Of a stretch of 64,000 bases of DNA, positions 42,364 to 52,585 are shown piece by piece. The stretch is taken from the NCBI GenBank assembly GCA_000179315.1, contig ADZZ01000218.1:1-64000 (forward strand). The letters run 5' to 3'. How positions within the stretch are numbered: position 1 is the first letter of the stretch; each line of letters starts with the position of its first letter. The notes under the pieces were generated by a model. That model had not been told where the DNA came from and searched no databases. It worked only from the letters and a program-made list of their open reading frames with translations. Origin of the DNA: a delta proteobacterium NaphS2. Lineage in GTDB: Bacteria; Desulfobacterota; DSM-4660; Desulfatiglandales; Desulfatiglandaceae. The translations under genes were made by a program, and so were the position numbers.

Positions 42364-44079
42364 ATGAAAAAGCGATCCATCCTGTTTTACTGGCTGCTGA
42401 TTTTTTTTCCGGCTTTAATCATCAGCATCTCTGCCTTTCAACTCCTTTCCCATGAACAGGAGCGGATAAACAGGATGGCCGTTGCTTCCGCCGAGGATCG
42501 CGCGCGGACCATCGGGGAAACACTGCAAATTACGGTCGAAGCTGTAGAGGATGAATTATTATCATCTTTAAGGGAAATCCCTGAAAGGGATTTGGAAAAC
42601 ACTCTTTTGGGGTGGGAGCAAAGCAACCCCTTGATCCGCAATGTGTTCATCTGGGACAGGCATTCCGGTCTCAAATATCCGGCTTCAGGTCTTGCATCCA
42701 CATCAGAGGAAAGACAGTTCATCATCCGTTTTGACGGTCTTTTTTCAGGTCGCATTTCTTGGCCGTTAACGGGATCATATCGCAGAGACATACTCCCGGC
42801 CCCCGGCCAACCGACATTAACCGGGCCGGCCGCCGCTGAAAAGAAAGCGTCCGGTCTACTTCAGGATCTCAGAGAGTTTAAGACAGGCAGGCAGGAGCTT
42901 GTACAGATAGCAAAAGGAAAAAATATACGATTGGATAAAAGCATTACGAAAACGGAATTTTCGGAAACAGGGGGGTGGATCCCGTGGTTTGCTGAAAACA
43001 AGCTTTATATACTCGGATGGGTGAAAACCCGGGAAAGCGGTCCGGTCTACGGTGTAGAGTTGGAATTGGTGACCCTCCTCTCCCGGCTTATCACCCGTTT
43101 TCCCAGCGCTTCATCAGAAGGATTTGTATATGCACTTCGGGATGACGCAGGGCAGCTTCTTCATCAGTCCGGAACGGCCCCCATCGATGCCGGAGCCGTT
43201 CCGGATATTTCCATATCGCTTGCGCCTCACCTTCCCCACTGGGAAATCGTTGTATATGGTTCGGACAAAAAGGGTCTCGTACGATCCGAAAAAGGCTTCC
43301 TTGTCCTTGCGGGTCTTCTTCTGATGATTTTTATGGCTGCAATTATTATTGGCGGCTCACTTTTGACGTGGCAGGCGCATCGTAATATGAAAGATGCGCT
43401 TCAGAAAACGTCCTTTGTTTCAAATGTTTCCCACGAGCTTAAAACGCCTCTTACAAGTATCCGAATGTATGCCGAGCTTTTATTTGAAGGCCGAATCAAA
43501 GACCCGGATAAGAAAAAGACCTATCTCCAGGTCATTGTTTCCGAAAGCCAACGTCTGACGCGACTGGTAAATAATGTGCTTGATTTCAGTCGGCTCGAAC
43601 AAGGGCGGAAGACATATCATCCTCAAAAAATCGACCTGAATGAATTTTTGATGGAGGTTGTTGACTCGCACCGTCTGCGTATAAAAGAAGCAGGCATGAC
43701 AATTGACACACATTTCTTGGGAGAAAAGATATTTGTAAATGCGGACCGGGATGCCATTGAACAGGTTTTTATCAATTTGATTGATAATTCCATCAAATAT
43801 GCCGGCCCAGGTATCGAGGTTGTTGTTTCAGTGAATAAGAACGGAAAAGACTGTGAGATACGGATTGAAGACAGGGGGCCGGGAGTCCCTGAGGCGGATC
43901 GGCATAAAATTTTCGAAAAATTTCATCGTGTAGATGATACCCTGACGTCGAAGCAGCAGGGATCAGGTCTGGGGTTGAGTATCGCGCGTAAGATTTCAAG
44001 GGATCTTGGCGGGAACCTTGTTTATGAATCAAGGGATGGGGGAGGAAGCTGCTTCATTGTTAGGCTCCCGTACCTTTGA
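42364..44079 (+). CDS. Membrane sensor histidine kinase
   Basis: This 571-residue kinase has a membrane helix at ~8-28, a large periplasmic sensing region to ~310, a second helix (GFLVLAGLLLMIFMAAIIIG), then the HisKA domain with phosphoacceptor in SNVSHELKTPLTSIRMY near residue 357 and an HATPase (DRDAIEQVFINLIDNSIKYA, ending GSGLGLSIARKISRDLGG). There is no HAMP domain I can identify. It pairs with the OmpR-type regulator just downstream. The first gene of the operon is the VWA protein. Confidence 0.9.
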   Translation: MKKRSILFYWLLIFFPALIISISAFQLLSHEQERINRMAVASAEDRARTIGETLQITVEAVEDELLSSLREIPERDLENTLLGWEQSNPLIRNVFIWDRHSGLKYPASGLASTSEERQFIIRFDGLFSGRISWPLTGSYRRDILPAPGQPTLTGPAAAEKKASGLLQDLREFKTGRQELVQIAKGKNIRLDKSITKTEFSETGGWIPWFAENKLYILGWVKTRESGPVYGVELELVTLLSRLITRFPSASSEGFVYALRDDAGQLLHQSGTAPIDAGAVPDISISLAPHLPHWEIVVYGSDKKGLVRSEKGFLVLAGLLLMIFMAAIIIGGSLLTWQAHRNMKDALQKTSFVSNVSHELKTPLTSIRMYAELLFEGRIKDPDKKKTYLQVIVSESQRLTRLVNNVLDFSRLEQGRKTYHPQKIDLNEFLMEVVDSHRLRIKEAGMTIDTHFLGEKIFVNADRDAIEQVFINLIDNSIKYAGPGIEVVVSVNKNGKDCEIRIEDRGPGVPEADRHKIFEKFHRVDDTLTSKQQGSGLGLSIARKISRDLGGNLVYESRDGGGSCFIVRLPYL

Positions 44080-44113
44080 CATGAAATTTCGAAGAAAATA
44101 AGTGAGAGATCGT

Positions 44114-44821
44114 ATGATGGCACATATCCTGGTGGCGGAAGATGACAGGCATATTCTTTCCGGACTTGTTGATACACTTGAAAGCGAGGGATATCAAGTG
44201 ATGCCGGCCTCCGATGGTGAAGAGGCATTGGATCTGTTTAAGAACAACCCATTTGATCTTGTCCTTTTGGATATTATGATGCCCGGAAAAAGCGGGTATG
44301 ATGTGTGCAGAGAGATCCGATCCACGGATGAAGATATCCCGATTATCATGCTGACCGCAAAAGGGGAAGAGATTGACAAGGTCGTCGGGCTTCAGCTGGG
44401 GGCGGACGATTATATTACCAAGCCGTTTGGCGTACACGAGCTCCTTGCCAGAATTGCAGCTGTTCTCAGACGCGCCAGGCGAAATCATGAAGAGGCCAAA
44501 AAGGGAGAAAACGTTCCCGATCTTTTCAAATTTGGCGAATCACAGATCGATGCAAAAACATTTAAAATGATGAAAGGCCGGAAATCAATTGATCTTTCCG
44601 AAAGAGAGGTGAAGCTCCTTCAGTTTTTCTTCCTGCATGCCAATGAGGTGTTGAGTCGGGATCAGTTGCTAAACGCGGTTTGGGGAATAGATTACTATGG
44701 CACAACTCGAACCCTGGATCAGCATATCGCGCAGCTTAGAAAGAAGGTTGAGCGTGATCCTTCCAACCCCCGTTTTATCCGGACGGTTCACCGAGTCGGT
44801 TACCGATATCAACGGTCTTAA
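44114..44821 (+). CDS. OmpR/PhoB-type response regulator
   Basis: This regulator is 235 residues from the ATG at 44114 (a GTG at 44102 would add four). The receiver has ILVAEDDRHILSGLVDTLE and the phosphoacceptor in DLVLLDIMMPGKSGYDV, with KPFGVHELLARI; the C-terminal winged helix has DLSEREVKLLQFFFLHANEV and RTLDQHIAQLRKKVERDPSN. Proteins of this type bind direct repeats spaced by 11 bp, which are found upstream of this operon. Confidence 0.92.
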   Translation: MMAHILVAEDDRHILSGLVDTLESEGYQVMPASDGEEALDLFKNNPFDLVLLDIMMPGKSGYDVCREIRSTDEDIPIIMLTAKGEEIDKVVGLQLGADDYITKPFGVHELLARIAAVLRRARRNHEEAKKGENVPDLFKFGESQIDAKTFKMMKGRKSIDLSEREVKLLQFFFLHANEVLSRDQLLNAVWGIDYYGTTRTLDQHIAQLRKKVERDPSNPRFIRTVHRVGYRYQRS

Positions 44822-44858
44822 TATATCGAGTCCTTCAAATTATGATATGATGGTTCGA

Positions 44859-45440
44859 TCAAACCAGATCATAGAATGATTCCTTGCCTAAATGCTGTAG
44901 AAATATTTTCGATGCCTCTTTAAGGTGCATTGGACCACCTATATTAATCCAGTCATCAATGGAACCTCGAAAGCAATACCTGTTGACAATGAATGTCCGC
45001 TTCTTTTCGTCATGCAGGATGAATTTCATGATCGGAGAATAAGTCATATCACTCATTATCATATTTTCAATTCTGGAGGTGTCACGGTAAGGGCTTATGG
45101 AACCGAAAAGATCTTTCAAATCTTCAAGATTCTCATTTGACTCATATATTACGATTTCTCCTCCTCTTGCGTCAGCCATATAGAGCCTTGGCCCCGCTAA
45201 TTTCTTGAGCTCGTTTTCAAGGAGTTTTATCTCCATTTCCGATATGACAGACGGTATCTTCTTGCGAAGAAAGACTTGTGCATTTGCTGGATGCTCATAT
45301 ATTTCAAATCGTTCAGGGATTTCCTCAGCCAGCTGCTCCCGTACTTTCAAGGAGAAATAGTATCTGGGCTTTCCCGTCTTGGTTTTCCCGATATTCAAAT
45401 AGTATTTCTTGCCTTTCCGGTTGGTATATTCAACTGCCAT
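44859..45440 (-). CDS. Hypothetical protein
   Basis: From the ATG at 45440 it is 193 residues, beginning MAVEYTNRKGKKYYLNIGK. It is soluble and charged, with no signal peptide and no membrane segment. The middle contains ISEMEIKLLENELKKLAG and GGEIVIYESNENLEDLKDLF. I do not recognise the family. The start lies directly beside an HU/IHF remnant, and the gene is convergent with the response regulator, so it looks like part of an accessory patch. Confidence 0.55.
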   Translation of the reverse strand: MAVEYTNRKGKKYYLNIGKTKTGKPRYYFSLKVREQLAEEIPERFEIYEHPANAQVFLRKKIPSVISEMEIKLLENELKKLAGPRLYMADARGGEIVIYESNENLEDLKDLFGSISPYRDTSRIENMIMSDMTYSPIMKFILHDEKKRTFIVNRYCFRGSIDDWINIGGPMHLKEASKIFLQHLGKESFYDLV

Positions 45441-45441
45441 C

Positions 45442-45660
45442 ACCACGTTCCCTTTCCAGTACATGCCTTTTTGACAAAAGGATTTTCATTCTTGTGAATT
45501 CCTTTGTTGCCATTCAGTTTGTCCCTCAACACATTGGAACACTTAAAAGTCACGACCCGCCTGGCATCCATGATCATGTCGTCGCCAGTTTGCGGGTTCC
45601 GTCCCCTCCGTTCCTTTTTTGTCCTTGTAGATTATGTCCACATGGAGATAGCAGGAGAGT
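45442..45660 (-). pseudogene. HU/IHF-family DNA-binding protein remnant
   Basis: On the minus strand a frame reads KERRGRNPQTGDDM, then DARRVVTFKCSNVLRDKLNG, the conserved C-terminal arm and helix of HU/IHF proteins, followed by a basic tail to a TGA at 45442. Further upstream the frame is interrupted: the part that would give the HVDIIYKDK-like strand lies in another frame and the N-terminal half is absent. It is a decayed copy or fragment. Confidence 0.6.
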
Positions 45661-46313
45661 CAGCTAATTTCAAGAACTTTATATTTCTAATGGCACCATC
45701 TTGACCCGAGCTGTGAAAAACCATTCGAAAGAGTAGCATTGATCTCAAACGGAGCGCTTGCTAAACTTCAAATATCCTTGACTGTTTATTCAACATTATC
45801 GTATTTATTACACCATCCGGTATTTCAAAAAACACCAAATTCTTCCTCCCGGGCCACAACACGAATCGAAAAGATCGCTGATAAGCAGTCTGAAAAGTAC
45901 AAAGACATCATGGAGGATAAGAAGAACTGATCACGGGAATATTTAAGAAAAATCATGAAATGATGGAAACTGACGACAGTATTCCCATCCCCACGGGAAA
46001 TTCCCAGGGGAAATACAAAATCATTTTATGAAATCAATACACCGACAGCTACGATACGATAGGTGAATGCATTGATGATCTGACGAAAACCATCTGGATT
46101 TACTTCAATCCTGAAGGTACGTGGACGGATGACTTGATTGTACGGTACACGGAGAATTGGGCGATTAAGGGTGTTGACGTTGACTTACCAGATTCACCGA
46201 TCGTTTTTTTTATCCGCTACAGGGCGGGTTACATATTGCAAAAGCACACAATTCGAAAATTCCCTTCTTTAAACGCCGGGAAGGGAATTCTTATCAACGA
46301 AGGAGGAATGGTC
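45661..46313. other. Region without a confident gene
   Basis: A 63-codon frame at 45739-45930 has no ribosome site or known family. The frame of the next gene stays open upstream of its start, from about 46045, with protein-like text (for example GECIDDLTKTIWIYFNPEGT), which may be a remnant of an older gene; no match is recognised. The direct upstream part has AAGGAGG for the OmpA-like gene. Confidence 0.4.
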
Positions 46314-47540
46314 ATGAAAAAACTTGTTTTCCTATGTGCGATCATCGCTTTTTTTATCGCCACCCCAACTAGCCAAGCAGGATTCGACTTTCTGGACAAA
46401 TTGGAGAAAGCGGTCGAAAAAAAATTGGATCGGAAAGTAAATGATTCCATTGATAAAGGAATGGATGAAACCGAAAAGGCGATCACTGGGCAAGGTAAAG
46501 AAGAAGCCGGCAACCATTCGAGTTCAGGCAATGCGTCCTCGTCAAATTCAGTGCCCCCAGTCGGCAGTGCTTCCAGTCAGACAAACCAGGCAACGCTAAA
46601 AGCATGGTCGAAATATGATTTCGTTCCCGGAGACGAAATCATTTTCTATGACGACCTGCAGGGAGAAGAAAACGGCGAATTTCCTTCCCGATGGGATCTG
46701 AAGACGGGAAATGTCGAGGTTGCGGTATACGGCGGGCAGAAAGTCATCAACTTTGCCACCGATCAAAAAAGCGTTATCGTTCCCCTGATGAAGAAACAAG
46801 GCGACTATCTCCCGGAAAAATTTACCATCGAGTTTGATGCCTATTTCAGCGAGTTCTGCACCACCTACACGGTCAAGTTCTGGGACGTGGTCAGCCAAAA
46901 GCCTCCTAAGAATATTCCCTATGTGAGAGTTCGGGCGGAAAACGTCGGTGTCGAAGGTTTCGGCAGCACCAACATTTCCAGAAGCGATTATCCTTACTGG
47001 GAGCATATTGCGATTTCTTTCAACAAGAGGGCCTTGAAGGTTTATTTCGGCAAGCAACGGGTGATGAACATTCCCAATCTTCGTGCCCAACCGATGGGAA
47101 TAACCATTGAAAGCCGACAGTGCCATCGGGGAAAGCAGGCGTTAATCAAGAATATTCGCATCGCAAAGGGAGCCAAGAATCTTTATGACAGAATCATGAC
47201 GGACGGCAAGTTCGTGACGCGCGGGATACTGTTTGATGTAAACAAGGCCACTCTCAAGCCGGCATCCATGGGAGTGATCAACGAAATCGCAAAAATGATG
47301 AGAGCCCACGAAGATATCAACCTACGGATCGAGGGCCACACGGACAGCGACGGGGAAAAGACGTTCAACCAGAAGTTGTCGGAAGAGCGGGCTGAAGCAG
47401 TAAAGAATGCCCTGGTTGACGCTGGCGTTGATTCCTCACGTCTCAAGACAAAAGGCTTCGGGGAGAGCAAACCTGTGTCAGACAACACCACGGCGGAGGG
47501 GAAAGCCAACAACCGCAGGGTGGAATTTGTAAAGATCTGA
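46314..47540 (+). CDS. OmpA-family exported protein
   Basis: From the ATG at 46314 (AAGGAGG 8 bp upstream) this is 408 residues: signal peptide (LVFLCAIIAFFIATPTSQA), a short helical region, a Ser/Asn/Gly-rich linker, a beta-sandwich of laminin-G-like appearance (ITIESRQCHRGKQALIKNIR near its end), and an OmpA C-terminal domain (LRIEGHTDSDGEKTFNQKLS, then ARGVKGFGESKP-like KTKGFGESKPVSDNT) that binds peptidoglycan. It would link the cell wall to an outer surface function. It converges with the cyclase gene. Confidence 0.83.
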   Translation: MKKLVFLCAIIAFFIATPTSQAGFDFLDKLEKAVEKKLDRKVNDSIDKGMDETEKAITGQGKEEAGNHSSSGNASSSNSVPPVGSASSQTNQATLKAWSKYDFVPGDEIIFYDDLQGEENGEFPSRWDLKTGNVEVAVYGGQKVINFATDQKSVIVPLMKKQGDYLPEKFTIEFDAYFSEFCTTYTVKFWDVVSQKPPKNIPYVRVRAENVGVEGFGSTNISRSDYPYWEHIAISFNKRALKVYFGKQRVMNIPNLRAQPMGITIESRQCHRGKQALIKNIRIAKGAKNLYDRIMTDGKFVTRGILFDVNKATLKPASMGVINEIAKMMRAHEDINLRIEGHTDSDGEKTFNQKLSEERAEAVKNALVDAGVDSSRLKTKGFGESKPVSDNTTAEGKANNRRVEFVKI

Positions 47541-47793
47541 ACCGACGGGTCCGCATTTCACTGCGATAGCCAGTCCACAGTCGCCGTGGTTTTGTCCCCC
47601 GATTTGAAAAAGTGGACGGCGTAAAAGAGGTGCTTTTGTCAAGAAAGCCTGTTGTGCATCATGCGGTCAATCCTTTTCACAAGTTATGATATCCGTCGCC
47701 AAAATCCGCCGATCATCCGATACGGAACCGGCGAAACCCGGAATTTCCGGAGGCTTGTCCATCCCGGATGCCTCTGGAAGAGGCTTCAGGTCA

Positions 47794-50700
47794 TTATGTC
47801 ATTTTGATCTGGGCTTCAGGCAATTGCGCCAGTTCTTCCCTGACCTTGTCCGGCTCCAGCAGGGTTCCCAGGCGCTCGAAGATTTCAAGGGCCCGATTCA
47901 GATAATCCCTGGCCGCGGCCGCATTTCCTTTGAGCCTGTACCAACGGCCTAAACCCCCATAGGCCAAAGCCAGGAGATTTTCCGCCTTGATTTCGCGGCA
48001 GATGGAGATGGCGTTTTCAAAGCAGGTGTCCGCGGTTGGCGCCTTTTCCCGGGCCGGGTCTGCTTCCAGCGAAACTTCGCCCAAAAGATAGTGGCAGCGT
48101 GCGGCAAAATATTTCATTCCCGTTTTCCCGGCGAGTTTTAAAATATCTTCAAGCTCTTGTTTGGCTTCATTGTACTGATGGTTCAGTAAATAGCCTTCCC
48201 CGAGACAAACACCAAAACCTACCGAATAACCATTCGCACCCGCCTTTCGAAATTCCTGAAGACTTTCGACAAGATAGTCGAGGCCTTTTTCCAACTCACC
48301 TGCCCGACATAAAACCCATCCAAGCACGCTTCGAGCCCATTGGTAGTCAACAGGACTGGATGCTTTCCGAACAGCCAAGTTGCCAAATTCGATGGCCCGG
48401 GCCATATCTCCTTTATGACAATAGGCGAGGCTTATATATTGGGCTGATAAGGATGAAGCGCTTAGGTCGGAATGCGCATCGGCTGCTTTAAGGGCACGTT
48501 CGCCCTCATCAATAGCGGCATCCCATTGGCCCAGAGAGTTGTAGGCTTCTGAAATTGCACAGAATGATAATACATAGGTTCGCAAGAAGAAGGCCTTTTG
48601 ATGTGCTTGAATGACCTTTTCCTTAAGCGCCAGCACCGCTTCAAAGTTTCCCTTTTCTAAATGAGACCCCAGACAGACCATATAAGCATACCCGGCATCG
48701 AAGGCATTATCGCAAGCCTCGCACAGGTCGATGGCTTTCTCGGCGTTTGGAAGCGATTCGTCCAGGAGGCCGAATTGCCATTCGCAGTGCGCTTTCCGGA
48801 CATAAAAGCCGCCCAGAAGCCCCGGATTATCCAGATCCACGGCCACTGGCTCGTATTTCAGCAACAGCCCGTAATAATCCGGAAATTGGTTCAGCAACTG
48901 GAAGACAAATACGTTGCTTACCAGCATGGATATGCGCAACAGCCGGTGCTCCGCGGTATCCGGCAGGACGTCCAGCAGCCCCATGGCCGCTTCAAAATAG
49001 CCCATGGCATCTTCCAGCGCATACAGCTTTTGTGCCTTGCGGTTGGCCAGATCGAGGTATTCGAGGGTTTTCTCCTTGTCGTCGCTGCGGCCGTAGTGGT
49101 AGGTCAGCATTTCGTAGAATTCTTCCAGATTGCCGGCATAAAGCTCTTCGATAGCCCTCCCGATGCGCTGGTGGATCTCTTTTCGCCGGGCGGACAGCAG
49201 GCTGTTGTAGGCCACCTCCTGGACCAGGGCGTGCTTGAAGATGTACTCAAGCTCCGGGAACAGGCTTTTTTCATAGATGAGTTCCAGGCCCTGGAGGTTT
49301 AAAAGCTGGTATTTCAGATCTTCCCGCATGCCGCTGATGGCCTGAAGCAGCCTGAAGGCAAATTCCCTTCCGATGACGGATGCCACCTGCATGATCCGTT
49401 TGAGGCTTTCTTCAAGCCGGTCGATGCGGGCGGCAATGATCCCATGGACCGTGTCGGGCACCTGAAGGTCCGATGCCTCCCGGCAAAGGACATAGCGTTG
49501 GTCCTTGATTTCAATGGCGCCGTTTTCCAGAAGCGAATGGGTCAGCTCTTCCATGAAGAGCGGGTTGCCGGCGGCCCGTTTCAGGATGAGCTCGTTTAGC
49601 TCCGGGGCCGTCTCGCCACCTTCGAGAATGGCCTTGACCAGTTGGGCGCTGGATTTAAGGGTCAACTGGTCCAGCCCGATGCGGCTGAAATAGGATTTGC
49701 CGGCCCACGGGTGGGTGTACTCCGGCCGGTAGAGCAAAATCAGCATGACCCCGGCCGTGGCCAGCCAGCCGATGAAATAGTCCAAAAACGCCTCGGTGGT
49801 CCTGTCGATCCAGTGAAGATCCTCTATGGCCAGAACCAGGGGGCGCTCCTGGCTGCCCCGGACGATCAAATTTCGAAGGGCTTCGAACAGCTTTTCCCTT
49901 TTGACCCGTGGGTCGAGCCTGAGGTAGGTCTCGTCCTCCACCTTGAGCGACAAAAGATCGAAAATGGGCGGCAGGATATTTTGAAACTCTTCGTCAAGTC
50001 CCAGGATTTTTTCCCTGACCCGTTTTTTGACGGCGGGCTCGCCTTCACCCTCCGTGATCTCCAGGTAGTGCTTTAAAATGTCGAGGACGGGAAGGTAGGG
50101 GATGGCGCTCCCGAAGTGAATGCAGCGGCCCTCCAGGTATCCGAATTCGTCCCGGGGAAGCTGCCGCCTGAACTCCAGCAACAGCCGCGATTTGCCCACG
50201 CCTGCCTCGCCCACCACGCCCACCACCATGCCGGTGCCGCCCTTGACCTTGTCGTAGGCATCCATCAGGGCGGCCATGGCGTTTTTGCGGCCCACGAACC
50301 GGGTAAGCCCCTTGGCCGCGGATGCTTCGAGTCGGCTGGTAGCGCCGCCGGCCCCCAGAAGCTCGAAAACCGCCTGGGGTTCTTCCTTCCCTTTCACCGG
50401 CACTTTCTCCAGCGCCTTCAAGTCGAAATAGCCTTTGACCAGGCGTTGGGTGTTTCGGGAGATATAAACGGTTCCGGGTTGCGCCAGACCCTCCATGCGC
50501 GAGGCCAGGTTGGTGGTGTCCCCCACGGCCGTGTAATCCATGCGCAGGTCGTCGCCGATGGCCCCCACGATCACCGGACCCGAGTTAAGGCCGATGCGCA
50601 TCTTGAAGTCGATCCCGTAGTCACCGCTGATTTTCTCGCCAAAGGCCTTAACCGCCCGCTGGATGGCGAGGGCCGCATGGCACGCCCGCTGGGCATGGTC

Positions 50701-51156
50701 CTCGTGGGCCACCGGGGCGCCAAAGAGCGCCATCACTCCGTCGCCCGTAAACTGGTTGATGGTGCCCTCGTGCTGGTGGATCTCGTCCATCAGGATCTTG
50801 AAACACTTGTCCATGATCTCATGGACCTGTTCCGGGTCGAGTTTTTCGGAAAGCCCCGTGAAATCGGACACGTCGGCAAAAAGCACGGTCACGAGCTTCC
50901 GCTCCCCCTCGATGGCGGACCGGGTGGTGAGAATTTTATCGGCCAAGTGTTTCGGGGTGTAGGAGTGGGGCCGCTCAAGATCGATGGGAGGGGTTTCCCG
51001 GGGCTTCCTCAAATCATATGCGCATTCCTTACAGAATTTTCCCGTAGCAGGCGTTATTGCTCCGCAATTCGGGCAATGAAATTCCATGGGGCTTGCACAC
51101 TCTATGCAAAACTTGGCATCTTCCGGATTTTCACTCTGACATTTTGGACATATCAT
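47794..51156 (-). CDS. Zinc-ribbon/class III cyclase/AAA/TPR protein, copy B
   Basis: This 1120-residue protein has two N-terminal zinc ribbons (MICPKCQSENPEDAKFCIEC, then CPNCG...CKEC), a class III nucleotide cyclase domain at ~85-265 (VLFADVSDFTGLSEKLDPEQ, NQFTGDGVMALFGAPVA, IGLNSGPVIVGAIGDDLRMD), an AAA domain with Walker A VGEAGVGKSRLLLEF near 315 and Walker B LVLAIEDLHWID, and a long TPR array from ~690. The two metal aspartates are in place, so cyclase activity is plausible. Such multi-domain proteins act as signalling hubs. It is near-identical to copy A in the cyclase/AAA part but differs in TPRs. Confidence 0.88.
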   Translation of the reverse strand: MICPKCQSENPEDAKFCIECASPMEFHCPNCGAITPATGKFCKECAYDLRKPRETPPIDLERPHSYTPKHLADKILTTRSAIEGERKLVTVLFADVSDFTGLSEKLDPEQVHEIMDKCFKILMDEIHQHEGTINQFTGDGVMALFGAPVAHEDHAQRACHAALAIQRAVKAFGEKISGDYGIDFKMRIGLNSGPVIVGAIGDDLRMDYTAVGDTTNLASRMEGLAQPGTVYISRNTQRLVKGYFDLKALEKVPVKGKEEPQAVFELLGAGGATSRLEASAAKGLTRFVGRKNAMAALMDAYDKVKGGTGMVVGVVGEAGVGKSRLLLEFRRQLPRDEFGYLEGRCIHFGSAIPYLPVLDILKHYLEITEGEGEPAVKKRVREKILGLDEEFQNILPPIFDLLSLKVEDETYLRLDPRVKREKLFEALRNLIVRGSQERPLVLAIEDLHWIDRTTEAFLDYFIGWLATAGVMLILLYRPEYTHPWAGKSYFSRIGLDQLTLKSSAQLVKAILEGGETAPELNELILKRAAGNPLFMEELTHSLLENGAIEIKDQRYVLCREASDLQVPDTVHGIIAARIDRLEESLKRIMQVASVIGREFAFRLLQAISGMREDLKYQLLNLQGLELIYEKSLFPELEYIFKHALVQEVAYNSLLSARRKEIHQRIGRAIEELYAGNLEEFYEMLTYHYGRSDDKEKTLEYLDLANRKAQKLYALEDAMGYFEAAMGLLDVLPDTAEHRLLRISMLVSNVFVFQLLNQFPDYYGLLLKYEPVAVDLDNPGLLGGFYVRKAHCEWQFGLLDESLPNAEKAIDLCEACDNAFDAGYAYMVCLGSHLEKGNFEAVLALKEKVIQAHQKAFFLRTYVLSFCAISEAYNSLGQWDAAIDEGERALKAADAHSDLSASSLSAQYISLAYCHKGDMARAIEFGNLAVRKASSPVDYQWARSVLGWVLCRAGELEKGLDYLVESLQEFRKAGANGYSVGFGVCLGEGYLLNHQYNEAKQELEDILKLAGKTGMKYFAARCHYLLGEVSLEADPAREKAPTADTCFENAISICREIKAENLLALAYGGLGRWYRLKGNAAAARDYLNRALEIFERLGTLLEPDKVREELAQLPEAQIKMT

Positions 51157-51188
51157 TTTTTCCTCCCCCCACTACTTTGTAATAAAGA

Positions 51189-52547
51189 CTACCCCTTCCC
51201 CCGATGAACTATCATCCATTCAAGGTATTCAGCAATACAGCCGGATAAATAAAACGGAAGGTTCAACAGGGTGCACTTTTTCCCGTTCAGGGTTTCAATC
51301 TCGTTGATCTCCAATTTCCCGGAATAGATCCTTACGGCATATTGATGGGGTGCCCGGTCCATAAACTGGTGAAGAGAGCGAAGCCGGCCTGTGGCAGCGG
51401 ACTTGATCTCAACAGGGATGATCAGATTTTCGTATTGGACAAGAAAGTCAACTTCAGCATTGGATTGTTTTTTCTCCCGGGTCCAAAAGTGCAGTTTGAA
51501 TAAGGGCGATGTTTCAACAGCCAACAGCTCCTGTCCGACAATATGTTCTGCTATCCTGCCCTGATAGATCGTGTCAATGTCATTGGCGCCGAACAATTCC
51601 CTTTGAAATCCACCAAAATAGTTGAGCATGCCCGTATCAAGGACCCGGAGCTTTGGAGATTTTTTCATATTTGGCATCAAAGGGGGCTTTACAGAAGAGG
51701 AAGGATACGCCAGGTAAATTAACATGGCTTTTTCCAACAGTCTTAGTGCCTCACCCATTTCTCTTGATTTATAAATGGAATTGCCGAAACCCTGGAATTT
51801 AATCCTTTGGCCCGCTTCATGAAAAGCACTTGAAACGGCATGACGAATAACATTGGCCATTGAATTGTTCCGTGCGTATTTTTCAACATCATCAAGATAT
51901 GAAACAATCAAACCGTCAAACACGCTGTTGAGCGCTATGATGTCTTTCCGGTCAGCATATTTCTGAACAATTTCCGGCATGCCGCCGATGATTGAATAGG
52001 TATGGAATAATTTCATTAATCTCTCATGAGCAAACGCGGGAGCCGGGACTTTATTTTCTATCATATCCAGGCTGGTTTCTTCTCCCAAAGCACATAAAAA
52101 TTCCTTGAAGGCCAGGGGCTTCATCATAAGATATTCCACTCTGCCAACAGGAAAGCTGATATGGGTATCGATAAGTGTTTCTAAAAGGGAGCCGGCCGCA
52201 ACAACATACAGCTCCGGAAACGCTTCATAAAAAAACCGAAGATAAGAAACAGCCGCTGGGCAAGTCTGAATTTCGTCAATGAATAAGAGAACTTTCTCTT
52301 TATGCCGGGTTTGATTTTTATAAAAAAAGATTGCCCGGGTCAGTTCCTCGATGGAATAGTCCTGTTCAAAAATCTTTCGTTCTTCTTTAAGTTCAAGGTT
52401 TAGATAAAAATATTGATCAAACTGCTCTGAAAAAAGATGGACGGCCGTGGTCTTGCCCACCTGCCGCGCACCTCTCAGGATCAACGGCTTCCGGTCGCTT
52501 TTTTGAGCCCAGACGGATAAGTGCTTTAAGATTTCCCTTTTGAACAT
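51189..52547 (-). CDS. DUF4143-type ATPase (AAA_14)
   Basis: This 452-residue ATPase has Walker A LRGARQVGKTTAVHLF near residue 28, Walker B VLLFIDEIQTCP, and the C-terminal DUF4143 nuclease-like part (FWTREKKQSNAEVDFLVQYE, IPVEIKSAATGRLRSL). These proteins are common in accessory DNA and their role is unclear; some are suggested to act in toxin-antitoxin-like or stress settings. It lies between the two cyclase copies with its own promoter and different codon usage, so it probably arrived by transfer (inference). Confidence 0.85.
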   Translation of the reverse strand: MFKREILKHLSVWAQKSDRKPLILRGARQVGKTTAVHLFSEQFDQYFYLNLELKEERKIFEQDYSIEELTRAIFFYKNQTRHKEKVLLFIDEIQTCPAAVSYLRFFYEAFPELYVVAAGSLLETLIDTHISFPVGRVEYLMMKPLAFKEFLCALGEETSLDMIENKVPAPAFAHERLMKLFHTYSIIGGMPEIVQKYADRKDIIALNSVFDGLIVSYLDDVEKYARNNSMANVIRHAVSSAFHEAGQRIKFQGFGNSIYKSREMGEALRLLEKAMLIYLAYPSSSVKPPLMPNMKKSPKLRVLDTGMLNYFGGFQRELFGANDIDTIYQGRIAEHIVGQELLAVETSPLFKLHFWTREKKQSNAEVDFLVQYENLIIPVEIKSAATGRLRSLHQFMDRAPHQYAVRIYSGKLEINEIETLNGKKCTLLNLPFYLSGCIAEYLEWMIVHRGKG

Positions 52548-52585
52548 GCTGCCTTCATCTGGCTGTATGGCGTAAAGTCATGGAT

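Noticed and set aside
45739-45930. 63-codon open frame
   Set aside because: No ribosome site or family; composition is like non-coding flanking DNA.
48036-51207. Long open frames on the plus strand opposite the cyclase genes
   Set aside because: They are antisense to a clear multi-domain gene, lack motifs, and recur on the duplicate only because the DNA is duplicated.
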